Source: Brachypodius melanocephalos
Taxonomy: Eukaryota > Chordata > Aves > Passeriformes > Pycnonotidae
Direction: 5' to 3'
Assembly (NCBI GenBank): GCA_013398615.1
Contig: VZSR01002420.1
Location: 4,140,627-4,204,626 of the forward strand
Length of the DNA stretch: 64,000 bases
Both the position numbers and the translations under genes were made by a program. Positions within the stretch are counted from its first letter, which is position 1, and the number at the start of each line of letters is the position of its first letter. Below are positions 1-11,103 of the stretch, piece after piece. Under the pieces are notes generated by a model, which worked only from the letters and a program-made list of their open reading frames with translations, had not been told where the DNA came from and did no database searches.

Positions 1-203
1 TTTTGCTGACAGTGCTGCTCAGCAGTGCCACTCATCCCTCGGGAAAGCACGGACTTTCCAAAGGCTGCCATGCCTCTGGTGCAGGCTGCTCCACGGGCAG
101 GATGTGTGGCTGTGCTCCTGACAGCCAAGCACAGCCCTTGGCCAGTCACACAACCCCACCCAGGGCTCATACCACTGTCACCACAGTGTCACTGTCACCA
201 CAG

Positions 204-3200
204 GCTACCAGTGCGAGCCCTACAACAACCCCGCCGACTTTTTCCTGGACGTCATCAATGGAGATTCCACTGCCGTGGCAATGAGCAAGGCTGATGAAAG
301 TAACACAGGTATGAAACCCAGAGCTGGGGTCAAGTTATCCTAGCATGTGTGGGAATGGGAATTCAACTCTCAGCACACAGAAAGAGCCTCTTTCATCTTC
401 AAGGCAAACCAGCTGAAATCCTGCAGAAGCAAAGATGATAAACAGGACAATTGCTTCTGTTAGAGACATAATTGGATGTAGTTATGACTTGACTATTTTA
501 CCTCATGGAACAGTTTTTCTGTTAATAAATTACTGTTTTTCTTCCTCTGAGCAGGGTGGGAAGGGGTAGAGATAGGGTACCACTGCTCACATGGTGTTTC
601 CCTGAAGTTGTGCAAAGCCAGAAATTATCCCCAAACTAAGGAATCAGCTCTCACCTATTTTTTGGAGCATGCTTTCTCATACTTTTCTGCTGCCACTCAT
701 TAATAGCTTACACTGTTTTCACAGGACTGAAAAGGCAAATGAAGTAATGAATACGCTGAGTGCCCAAACACAGTTTCACTATACCTTTACCAAAGGAGCA
801 GCCACCCTCTTACAAAAATGCTCTGATCAGAATCTGGCAAATATTATAGCTGGCAACACACATCCTATCTGTCATTGGAAAAGCTCACACTGCACTCTAG
901 TTAAGAAAAAAGGAGGTCCAGCTGAAATTCATTTTGACCAAAGTAGACACATACAGGATTACCTGAAACTACAAGTCTGGGAAGTCCAGGATTATGTCAT
1001 CACATCTCTGAAACAGATCACTTACGTCAATCTTTGGGGGCAAAGGGGATGTAAAAATCACTTTTTGATTAAAAGCCATGTTGCTGCTGGGTTGCAACTC
1101 CCTGGGCAGACAAGGGTTTGCCTGTTCAGAGAGCTGAGAGGCTGCTGCCTGTGGGACAGGTTGCACAGATAGACATAGAGGCTGGGTCTTATTTATACCA
1201 ATTTTTGAACTGTCTGTTATGGGACTGAGTGCAGTGAATCACTGGAACTATGTGTGCATATTAATTCTTCTGGTTTTTTAGTCTTTCCAGCAGAGAGCAC
1301 TGAAGAACACTCTGAATATGACAAAACCTTGGCTGAGCAATTAGCAGAAAAATATTCCAACTCTGCCTATTACCAAGAAACAAAAGCACATTTAGAGAGC
1401 ATTTCTGCAGGAAATAAGAAGAAAAACAAAGGACTTTTCAGGCAAATCACATATGCCAATTCCTTCCTGCACCAGCTGAAATGGGTGTCCAAGCGCACAT
1501 TTAAAAACCTGATAGGAAACCCTCAGGCTTCCATAGCTCAGGTAAGGCTATTTGTATCTATAATTTTGTGGTATATGTTGAATTTATTTGGCTCCTGGGT
1601 TATTAGATAAGTCACTGGGATGGTTTTGCCTCTTGATATTTTGACTGCAGTAAGCATCTGAAGAAAGTGTGCTCATGGTCTAGGAATATGGGGATAGAAG
1701 GCGTCCTGAATGCTCCCAAATATGAGAGTGTTCAGTAATTAATTTTGGACTACTGAAAGGCTTTGGGAGGCAAGACCTGTGCCAGAAGGGCATTCTGCTG
1801 CTCCCAGCCAGGAGCACATTTTGTCCCAAGTAGTTTCACACATTTGCTCAAGAACATTCTTTAGATTTGACTCTCATTGTCCAGGCTTGGCACTCTGGGG
1901 TTTGGTCTCAAATCCTCTCCCCTTCCAGGAAAATTTAACAGACTGCATTTGCATACTTAATTCAACTTCAACACAAAATTAAGTGCTGGCAGTTGGCTCA
2001 AGTGCAAAAATGTTTTTGCAGTCTCATGACGTGTGCTGTTTGGTCATTTGACTGTTCATACTGGTGATGATATCTTCTGTATAAGGTGTCATGAAGTCCA
2101 CAATGGAGTCCAACACCCAACACAAAAGATAATCACTGGCTCTCTTAGTGCTGCTTTTTTCTGGAGGATCAGCACCAAAAGTATAGACTCCTTCAGAGCT
2201 GCACATTGCTTTCAAAAATGAAGAATGTCCAGCTGGCTTCCTCAGAGTGACTAATCCTTGGGAATCCCCTAATTCATGGGCCAAACCCTGCAACCACAGC
2301 ACCACCAAAACTCCCACTGCAATTCTCAGTAGTTCTGGAGAGGCCAATAGAAAACTTGGCCTGTAACCAGGGGTATAAATTGTCTTCATCATGTTTTATA
2401 TACTGAGTGAATAAATGGCTGGTGTGGAGGTAAAACAAGCCCAGAACCCCCGAGGTTAAAAGGCTTTGAGTACGTGTGTNNNNNNNNNNNNNNNNNNNNN
2501 NNNNNNNNNNNNNNNNNNNNNNNNNNNNNNNNNNNNNNNNNNNNNNNNNNNNNNNNNNNNNNNNNNNNNNNNNNNNNNNCAGAACTGCCTGATACCATTG
2601 TTTTCCTGAGCTTTTTTGTCATTGGCATTTAGCATTTCAAAGGTGTGATGCACACACTTCAGTGTTTTAAGTGTCAGACTTGAGGCCTCTGTTATCTCTG
2701 CTGTTTGGATAGATACTGGCTGCAAATATCAGCATATCTGTAGCATCTCATTTAAAATCATCCCATGAGTAAGATGTGTGATAGAGCCCGGTAATTACAC
2801 ACTGTGGAGCATGAGAAGAAACTGTCATCCTTATCCTGGCAGTCAGGAAAACCTTTGAAGCAATGAGAATGATGCTTTCCCTCCTCTTTTCTCTCTTTCC
2901 CATTCAGGTTTTAATCACAGCTCTTCTGGGACTGATTGTAGGTGCCATTTTCTTTGGACTTGAAAACAACAGTGCTGGAATACAGAACAGGTCAGTCAGT
3001 CTAGGTAATGGATATTAATTTTTTTGATAAAGCTCTCTTTAGAGGAGCTTAATACCTCTTTAAAACAAATGCTTCCCTTCACATCAGTAAGGCCAAGCCT
3101 ATGTGACTTGGAGGTGAGGATGTGATTTTGCTCCTCTAGCAAATTCCCTGAAGAACTGAGAGGGTTAAAATATAGACTTGTGGCTACATAAAGGAAGTTG

Positions 3201-6200
3201 TAATCTTGCAACTGTTTCTACTCACAGACTTGAATTTACCAGCAGTAAGAGATTCTCAAATTATGCTGCTCTATGTATCATTTTGACAGCCCTATGTACC
3301 TGACCTGACACATGAGTTTGCCATTATGAAACCTCTGGGTTCTTCATCCCGAAACACTTCACAGTGTTTGTTAAAAACAGCCAGTTTTAAATTGAGTAGG
3401 AATTGCCTCAAATTTTTGTGGAAAAGGTGAAAACTACTTCTTACACTGTCCTCTAAATTTGCAGCAGACAAATGCCTCACAATCTGAGAATCTTTAACGT
3501 GTCAGGAAATTACATGAAGAAAAAAACCAAACCACAGCCCCTCAAAACCTCAGTTGATTTTCTGTCTTTGGACTGCATCAGAGAAGTGCTGTAATGGCAT
3601 GCCCAAACCAAATAATGACTGTACCACATCTGTGTCAGGCTTGTTGCAGACTCAGACTCGTAGCCAAGACTTTTCCCATGGATTTTGGGATGGGAGGTCA
3701 AATACTGCCAAACTTCAGGCACTGCAGGTGGATTTATGTACTCTGCTGTGGAAACACTACATTTCCATCCCATTTTAAATAACAGCTCACTGTTTTGCTA
3801 TTTTGCAGAGTGGGTGCAATGTTCTTTCTGACCACCAACCAGTGCTTCAGCAGCATCTCAGCTGTTGAACTCTTCGTTGTGGAAAAGAAGATATTTATGT
3901 GAGTAAAGCATGCAAAAAGGATGCCAGGCTTTGCTGTTAGACTGTGAGTTTGACATGCTGAAAATGTCATTTAAGTACAACTAGTGCAGAATTTTCAAAT
4001 TATTTTACTGATAGTGCTCATTGCAAATGCGCTGTTAGTCTGCTAGTGAGTTGCCTGCACACTCCTCAAAAGGTACCTGTGATTACAAATGGCTCAGAGT
4101 TTAAGGTTATTGAAACAGTAGGAAAAAAACTCTTGAATACTTCGGTTTGGCATTGATTAATAAGTTTGTGACTTGCTAGTGAGGGCAATAAATACCATCT
4201 AACTGGATTCTTTCAAGATATGCATATTACGCTGCATAAAATATGTAAATAATTCAAACTTTACCCTGTCTCGATGACATGACACATAAATTGACTAAAA
4301 ATTATGTGCACAAATACCCATGTTCATTTGCATATGAAAATGTCACCAGTTCTGTAGTGTGTAGGGTTACTGGAAAGTTGCATTATAGCCTAAGCATGAA
4401 ACATTTTCTTCCAGTTTGAGCTAGAAGTCATTTGTCAAGAGGTGAAAAAGTGTTTTTTAGTGGTTAAATTTGTAATGTGCTGCACCCATCTCTGTGTTCC
4501 AGACACGAATATATCAGTGGGTACTACAGAATATCTGCATACTTCATAGCAAAGCTGATGGCTGATTTAATACCCATAAGGACCCTGCCCAGCATCATCT
4601 TCACCTGCATTGTTTACTTCATGCTAGGCAAGTATGGTCTCCTACAAAGTCTCATTCCAACCCCCTCAAGAAATCATGGCAGGTGCACATAGCTCTGTAT
4701 GCATACATGGATATTCATTCAGGCTAAAGCCCTACACTGGGGTGGCAGTGGTTACTGAGCTTTTTAGCACACCATGTTGTTTTCTACAGGAAAGATGCAA
4801 ATATTTAAGCATTTATCAGAGAATCTGTGACATGTCTCATCTCCACTGCCCCTAGAAGGAAGCCATAACTACATAGTTTTGATTTATTCCTTTTCATCTA
4901 TGGCCTTCTTGGCTTCTGATGAGTTTTGTAAGATGCTTTTCTCATCCTTGCAAGAACACCTAAAAGAAAAGGTTTTGTTCTAAGATCTTAATACTGTGTG
5001 AATTAATACCAGCTTGTTGGCTTTGGTATGAGTGTTTTTTCTCTAAGGAATGGGAAGCAAGGCCACATCTGCAAGAGGCTCTCAAACTGTGAAACTGGAA
5101 TGAAACAGACCTTGCTACAGAATCCATAGCCACCTCAAGGCTGGGAGGTTCTTTAGGAGAGCTCTCTGCTGGAAATCAGTGAAATGCTGTACAGCTGCTG
5201 CCCATGGAAGTGCACTGAAGTTTCTCCTTCGATGGACAGCTTGCAGCCACTTTGGATGTGTGAAGTGCAGTACTTCTACACATTCTGCTATCTTCAGTCT
5301 TACTGCAGTTTTGGGAATACTGCTTATTCATTCCACTGTCAGGGCAGACACCTAAGGGCTGTCACAAGCACCAAAGCAGTCTTGGGTCTCAGTGACACAG
5401 CCTGTCCTGCTGGCAAACAAGGTGTAATTTCTAAGCAGGACACACTGGGAAAGTCAGGATACTGTTCATGTTATGGCAGAGCTTTCGGCAGGATCATTCT
5501 GAAACCCTTCTTGTTGTGATCTTTAAGGTTTGAAACCAACAGTAGAAGCCTTCTTTATAATGATGTTCAGCCTTATGATGGTGTCCTACACAGCCACTTC
5601 CATGGCCCTTGCCATTGCAACAGGACAGAGCGTGGTGTCTGTAGCAAACCTACTCTCGACCGTCGCGTTTGTTTTTATGATTGTGAGTAGCAATGTGCAG
5701 TCCTCTAGAATGGATCATGAAACCCCAGAAATGCTGAAATCCAGAAATCCTACCAGCACAGAGTTACAGCTGAATTCTGCAAAAATCTGTTGTGGTCAAC
5801 ATATCCTGATTTGTCTGATTTGAGTATCCTGATGCTGTGGGGTGGAATAGTCGGATTTGTCCTTCGAATGAACAAGAAGTGGGGGGCTGGAGGGTTGGGG
5901 GTGAGAAGGAGAGTGGCTCCTCTGACTTCTCTGTGGCTCTGGCAGACAGAAAACTGCCTAGAAAGCAGAGAAGCTGCTTAGGGCTACATTTCATTCTCTC
6001 TCCCTTAACTTTGTGAAAGGCAAATGTCTGTGGCTGAGAACATGACCTGCAGCCCCCTCCTCTCTGAGACCACTAGCCCAGCTGTCCTCCTCAGCTGCAG
6101 AACCCACCTTGGGCATGTTCAACTGGCACCTTAGACGAGGTAGAGCTGAACCCACAGCCAAAATCCACATTGCCTCAGACTCAGGCAAAACCTAGAGCAG

Positions 6201-8081
6201 TCCTACATTGAGGAGCAGCAGGGAGTTCATGTGAACCAATGTGGGATCCCCAGACAGGAAGCACGTGGGTTTACTGCACAGGGGAAAGCATTCCTTGGGT
6301 TGGGGGAAGGACCTGAGGTTATGGCCCAAAGCTTGGTAACATACAAATCCTTCCCTTTTGTTCTTCTGCTGGAAGAGATCTTCCTCTAGGAGTGCTTTCC
6401 CATTCCTTTTCATCTGAAGAACCAAAGTCAAGAGCTAGAGAAGAACACACGATAAAAGTATGTAATTTGTAATCTATTTTCGTTCATTGTGCCTTTTTTT
6501 TTTTTTTTTTGTAATTACTGCCTCCAGCTTTTCTCTGGGTTGCTGGTCAATCTCACAAGCGTCTTGTCCTGGCTCTCCTGGCTCAAATACTTCAGCATCC
6601 CTCGATATGGAATGACAGTAAGTGCTCTGATTTCCTGTGTACAATCCTGGAAATAGTTTGCTAGAAAGGAATGTCTTTAATCATACTAAAGACATCTTCA
6701 AACTTGATGGCTTGGTGAGCAAAAGGAAAGCTAATTAAGTACAACAACCTCAGAGTGTTGTGCAGTATCTTGAAAGAAGAAGGGCTTCTCATCAACCAGC
6801 ACCCACTGCTGTTGAGAAGAGCTCCTTTCTGTAAATTGAGAACACCCCATGTGAGAGACACAACTACTACATCTGCTGGACTTCAGCTGGACAGAAGTGT
6901 TTCAAAGTAAAGAACAGTGTTAACCCCATCAAAAAAAAAAAAGTAAAAATCTTCTATTTGTCTTTTCCATCAATCAGACAAAAAACCCCAAACTTGTCAA
7001 GCTAAAGCTTTTCTCCTAATTTTTGAAAATTTAAGCCAGAGTGATGTTTTGCAGAGAAATCTGGGCTTTACTATGCCAGTGCAGAAATAGTCTGGCCAGG
7101 GGGAGGTGGTAAAACCTGTTGTGGTGAGTGGCTTACCAGATGTGTACAGCCTATATACATTCCTCAATTAAAAGAAAAAAAGAACTCTGCTACTCTGCTA
7201 AAAAATGGGGATTTGGCAAATATAGTAGTGATACCAGCACATTTGTAGAATGAATTTTAATTGCATTATAATCTCATCCTGTTACTGTATCACTCCTTTA
7301 CCTACTAATTTCTGTTGTCGTTGTTTCTTTTCTTTTAAAAGGCTTTACAGATCAATGAGTTCACTGGCCTGGAGTTCTGTGGCAGTAACAGCACGAATAT
7401 AAGCAGTGCCAGTATATACCGAGAGACAGAGCAGTTGTAAGTATCTTGGTACACTGAAATGAATCCCACCATCAGGAACTTCAGAAGTCCTAGAACATCA
7501 GTCTGACTGTCAGAGATACTCACTGACCACCACAGAGTCTGTGAGTTTTCACATGGAAAAGGAACCTTTGACTGGGTTTTTACATTCTGACTGCATGGAA
7601 CATTCTGCTTGTTGCCGTATTTAGTATTTATAACACTAGAAATATCTGGCATTCTGCCTCTTACTTTTCTTCAAACTGTATTTAGTGAGAGCTATGCACA
7701 CACAGACACTACTGTTCAGCCTCACAAAATGCATTTCAGCTTCCTACATGAAACTGGAGCTATAAGAAAAGCAAATTTACAAATGGAAAATTAACCACTG
7801 ACATACAGCTGGTGTTTGCCCAGTCTACTACACACATGCAACCACACTACAACTTCTAGAGATCTTCCTAGACCCTGCTGACTGGTTCATAAAGTGACTA
7901 AGCTTATCAGTGTGTGTGTTTTGCCTGCAGGATATGTACTGGAGAGGATTATCTGAGGAGCCAAGGCATCGATTTCAGCCCCTGGGGGCTGTGGCAGAAC
8001 CACCTGGCTTTGGCCTGCATGATACTCATCTTCCTCACCATCTCCTACCTCAAGCTGTATTTCATGAAGAAGTTCTCTTAA
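204..8081 (+). CDS. ABCG2: ABCG2 (BCRP), 3' part: last nine coding exons
   Basis: Half-transporter of the ABCG family; as a homodimer it exports xenobiotics, urate and porphyrins across the plasma membrane. Exons: 204-308, 1291-1541 (or from 1282, same phase), 2908-2990, 3809-3898, 4503-4627, 5528-5682, 6528-6617, 7342-7436, 7931-8081, with TAA at 8079-8081. All phases join and lengths are consistent. The first exon reads YNNPADFFLDVINGDSTA, the end of the nucleotide-binding half. Later exons carry WVSKRTFKNLIGNPQASIAQ, LTTNQCFSSISAVELFVVEK, PSIIFTCIVYFML, GQSVVSVANLL, YFSIPRYGMT and the C-terminus YLKLYFMKKFS. The substrate-determining Arg equivalent to human R482 is kept, split across 2990/3809. 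Oddities are a GC donor after 4627 and an extracellular loop (7342-7436) with two N-glycosylation sequons but without the cysteine equivalent to human C603. The Walker A, signature and Walker B exons lie upstream of the window. Confidence 0.97.
2438..2637 (+). repeat. Copy A of a duplicated segment, interrupted by the gap
   Basis: The 42 bases 2438-2479 before the gap are identical to 10620-10661. The 58 bases 2580-2637 after it match 11046-11103 with one difference. Beyond these borders similarity fades quickly. Orientation is the same in both copies. I do not recognise the family; it may be an unclassified interspersed repeat, a local duplication, or an assembly effect. Confidence 0.85.
2480..2579. 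other. Scaffold gap (100 N) in an ABCG2 intron
   Basis: A run of exactly 100 N, probably a placeholder length. It lies in the intron between the exons ending at 1541 and starting at 2908. Both flanks match the segment at 10620-11103, where 384 bases occupy the place of the gap. Confidence 0.97.
4622..4634 (+). other. ABCG2: Non-canonical GC donor of an ABCG2 GC-AG intron
   Basis: The exon ending at 4627 is followed by gcaagt, a near-perfect donor with GC in place of GT. Only this donor leaves the single G needed to make Gly with the GT that opens the next exon at 5528, giving the family sequence MLG-LKP. Using the GT six bases downstream would shift the frame. Confidence 0.85.
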
Positions 8082-8658
8082 AGCCAGAAGGAAATGTTGC
8101 AATTCCCACTGTTCAGCAGTTTGCTGAACTGATTGTGCAACTGGCTTGATTATTTCTAAAGAGACCTTTCTTTTATTACTACCCAAGCCAACGACATGAA
8201 TGCCATCCTTGTATATGAAATACTTAGTGTTAATTTATTCTGCCAAAATGTCTAGCACACCTCACTCCTCTTTGCCACAAAAAACTGTACAGCTATTCAT
8301 TCCTTCAAGATACTATCCAGTCTTTCTGCATATTCTAGCTATGAACTTGTCAAACACTATGTCTAATATTTAGTGGCTTAACCTGAAAAAAATAGTGGTT
8401 CCATACTTTAATTAGCACCTACCTTCACCAGGAATTTCAAATTCAGTCCAAAGTGACGCTTATTAGGACACCAACACAATCTCGGCTGCTTACATGGTCA
8501 CAGGATATGTGAGACAGGGACAAAATCCCTTCCATCCCAGTGCCCTTTTCTATTTGGGAATCACTATTGCTCTAGAATGTAATTATTGGTGCCATCAAGC
8601 CTTTTTTGCCTCACTCAAGTGGTAGAAGCACTTTTTATTTATTTTTTTTTTAAATAAA
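8082..8658 (+). terminator. ABCG2: ABCG2 3' UTR and poly(A) signal
   Basis: An AATAAA hexamer at 8653-8658 follows a T-rich run and is followed by GU-rich sequence (ggtgttctt). It is the first strong signal after the stop at 8081 and implies a 3' UTR of about 0.6 kb. The segment is otherwise AT-rich and has no coding signal. Confidence 0.7.
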
Positions 8659-9107
8659 GGTGTTCTTACTTACAGTGCCAGTTCCCATAATCCTTGTCCT
8701 GAAATTTGTATTTCCTCTGCATAATTGCAAGTCATCTTCACTGTCCCATTCGTGCTGCTATCATGAGTAGTTCTTAGTCATTTTTATGGTGACCAATTTC
8801 AAGTGCATGACTAAACAGGATGGTAGCACCTTTGTAAGAGTCCATAGATTGCAGCAATCCCTTCCTGGCAGGCCAGCTTTCCCCTGGCCATGTGCAGCAA
8901 TGCTAGCTCCTCTCCACTATCTGCAGAGTTATGGATAGGAAATGCATAAAAATGCATAGAAGACAACTTTACACCTCTTTCTTGGGTTGTTGCTGTTGGT
9001 CTTGTTGCTCCTGCAATGTTTGCCCCAGTTTGTGTAGGTCATCAAAAAAAACCCCCAAAAAACTTACATGACTTACTTACATCTCTTACTTCTGTAAGAG
9101 ATTTAGA

Positions 9108-9600
9108 GACATAGAACACTCCAAACCGGAAGGGAATCAAAGGATCATCGAGTCCATCTCCTGGCCCTGCACAGGACATCCCCAAGAATCAGACCTTGTG
9201 CCTGAGAACATCATCCAAACGCTTCATGAACTCTGTCTGGCTTGGTGCCCTGACCACTTCCTGGGGAGCCTGTTCCAGTGCCCAAACACCCTGTGAGTGG
9301 AGAACCTTTTCCTGCTGTCCAGCCTAAATCTTCCCTGACACAGCTTCAGGCCATTCCCTCTGTGTTCTGTCAGTCTCCACAGAGAAGAGCTCAGTGCCTG
9401 CCCCTCCTCTTCCCCTCATGAGGAAGCTGTAGACTGAGTTGAGGTCTGCCCTCAGTCTCCTCCAGGCTGAACAGACCGGGTGCCCTCAGCCACTGCTCAC
9501 ATGCTTCTCCTCCAGACCCTCCACCTTCTCAAGGCTCTCTGCCCTCACAGCACTCCTGCAGAATGGCTGTGGTTCTGTCTATTGGGCAGCTCCCTTCTGT
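9108..9600 (-). mobile_element. CR1 LINE 3' fragment, truncated
   Basis: Read on the + strand it shows reverse-complement CR1 landmarks in order: aaggatcatcgagtcca, ctgttccagtgcc, gcttcaggccattccc, cagtctcctccaggctgaac. This is the usual 5'-truncated CR1 3' end seen in birds and reptiles, about 490 bp and well diverged. It lies downstream of ABCG2. Confidence 0.85.
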
Positions 9601-10361
9601 TGTCCATTTAACATGTTCATACGTATGACACTAGGATTCATGTTGATCACTGATCACCAATTGTTGTATTGTTTTGTTTGTAAGATGTCATGCTGCTCAA
9701 CGTAAAACAAAAAGCTTCAGAGCACAAAAAAATTGGCAGAGAGTGTTCTGTTCCTTTAGTTTAGCCCCTTTTAAGCAGAAGGAAACAGTGAGGAGATAAC
9801 AGTTATGTGGTTATTCCAAAAAAAATTGACAGGAACTCCAGGTCCTGGTACTACAAAGAAATGATAGTGGAATTTTTGCCTTTGGAAAAAAGAAAATCAT
9901 CTCAAATTTTAAGATGTAGAAATCTACAGCCCATCTAATTGCAGCTGGTCCTTATAATTTCAACAAGTTATAAACGTGATCACACAGACTGTGTTCCAGT
10001 CGTAAAAGAAAATAATTGCAGTGGTTTCTGAGAAAGAAAATAATCAAACTAAGCTGAATTACTCACATTTTTAAACAGACTTTGACAGTATTGCACAGAA
10101 AATATTTACCACAAAACTCCTGAAGTTTTCTTGCTTTCTACTACTTATTTTAGCAGCTGGTCATCTATATCAATGTATTTATGTAAAATAAATGTTTCTT
10201 CCAGTACTGTGTAAGACTTAACTCTGTAAACTTGTAAAACTCTATATCACAGTTGCATGGGCAGAAATTACAGTAGTATTCACATCAGACTTCTTTGTCA
10301 CACTATAGGCTTTAAACTAAGATTTTACTTTTCTCTTTTTGTCTATCCAGCACTGCACTTA

Positions 10362-10455
10362 ACATATTCTAGTGAAAGGTATCCCTGCCCATGGAAGGGA
10401 GTTTGGAACTAGGTGATCTTTAAAGTCCCTTCTGACCCCAAAATTCTATTATTTT
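10362..10455 (+). mobile_element. Short CR1 3'-end fragment
   Basis: Contains tccctgcccatggaaggg, ggaactaggtgatctttaa and gtcccttctgacccc, the diagnostic 3' end of CR1 in sense orientation, ending in the remnant attctatta. Only about 90 bp remain. Confidence 0.85.
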
Positions 10456-10619
10456 TTGACATATCTGGTTCTCCCCTTTAGTTTGGGGCAGGTGAATACA
10501 ACTCCATTGCTTGCACAAGCCAGGAGACACATCATCCCTACAATAACTCTAACATGTACTTTTGCAAGCAGTGTAAGCTGAGCTGGGGGGGAAAAAAGAT
10601 TATTAGGAGAAAGGCAATG

Positions 10620-11103
10620 AGCCCAGAACCCCCGAGGTTAAAAGGCTTTGAGTACGTGTGTGTGCCTGTATGTTGATACTATGGAGATCCTCAATAATTG
10701 CTTTGTAAAAGCTTGACCTTGTGACAAGAATTAGGCTCTCAAGAACCTCCTTCAGAGCCCAAAGTTAATGGTCCTGACTTGTTTCTCACAATCTTTTTCA
10801 TCTCCCCGCCCTCATTAGGGGTGGATTTGTCCAGTACTCTTTTAAGGGTACATGGCTCATTAAGCCTTCTTTTCATTAATCTGCTCCAAATTGGTCATGA
10901 AATGATCCCTGCTTTCCACTGCAATGGGCTCAGCAGCTGAATTATCCCTGACATTTGCTCCTTTTGGCAGGATCTTAGCAAGAGGGTACCAGGATCAAGT
11001 AGTTTGTGGTGTTAAGGCTCATGCATTGCTGGGGTTTAAAAATGACAGAACTGCCTGATACCATTGTTTTCCTGAGCTTTTTTGTCACTGGCATTTAGCA
11101 TTT
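10620..11103 (+). repeat. Copy B of the duplicated segment (complete, ~484 bp)
   Basis: Intact version of the sequence that surrounds the gap at 2480-2579, 8.2 kb downstream in the same orientation. The internal 384 bases (10662-11045) have no long open frame, terminal inverted repeats or poly(A) tail that I can see. It predicts what the gap probably contains. Confidence 0.8.

Noticed and set aside
4628..4640. GT donor at gtatgg, six bases past the ABCG2 exon end
   Set aside because: It would put the next exon out of frame, whereas the GC donor restores the family sequence.
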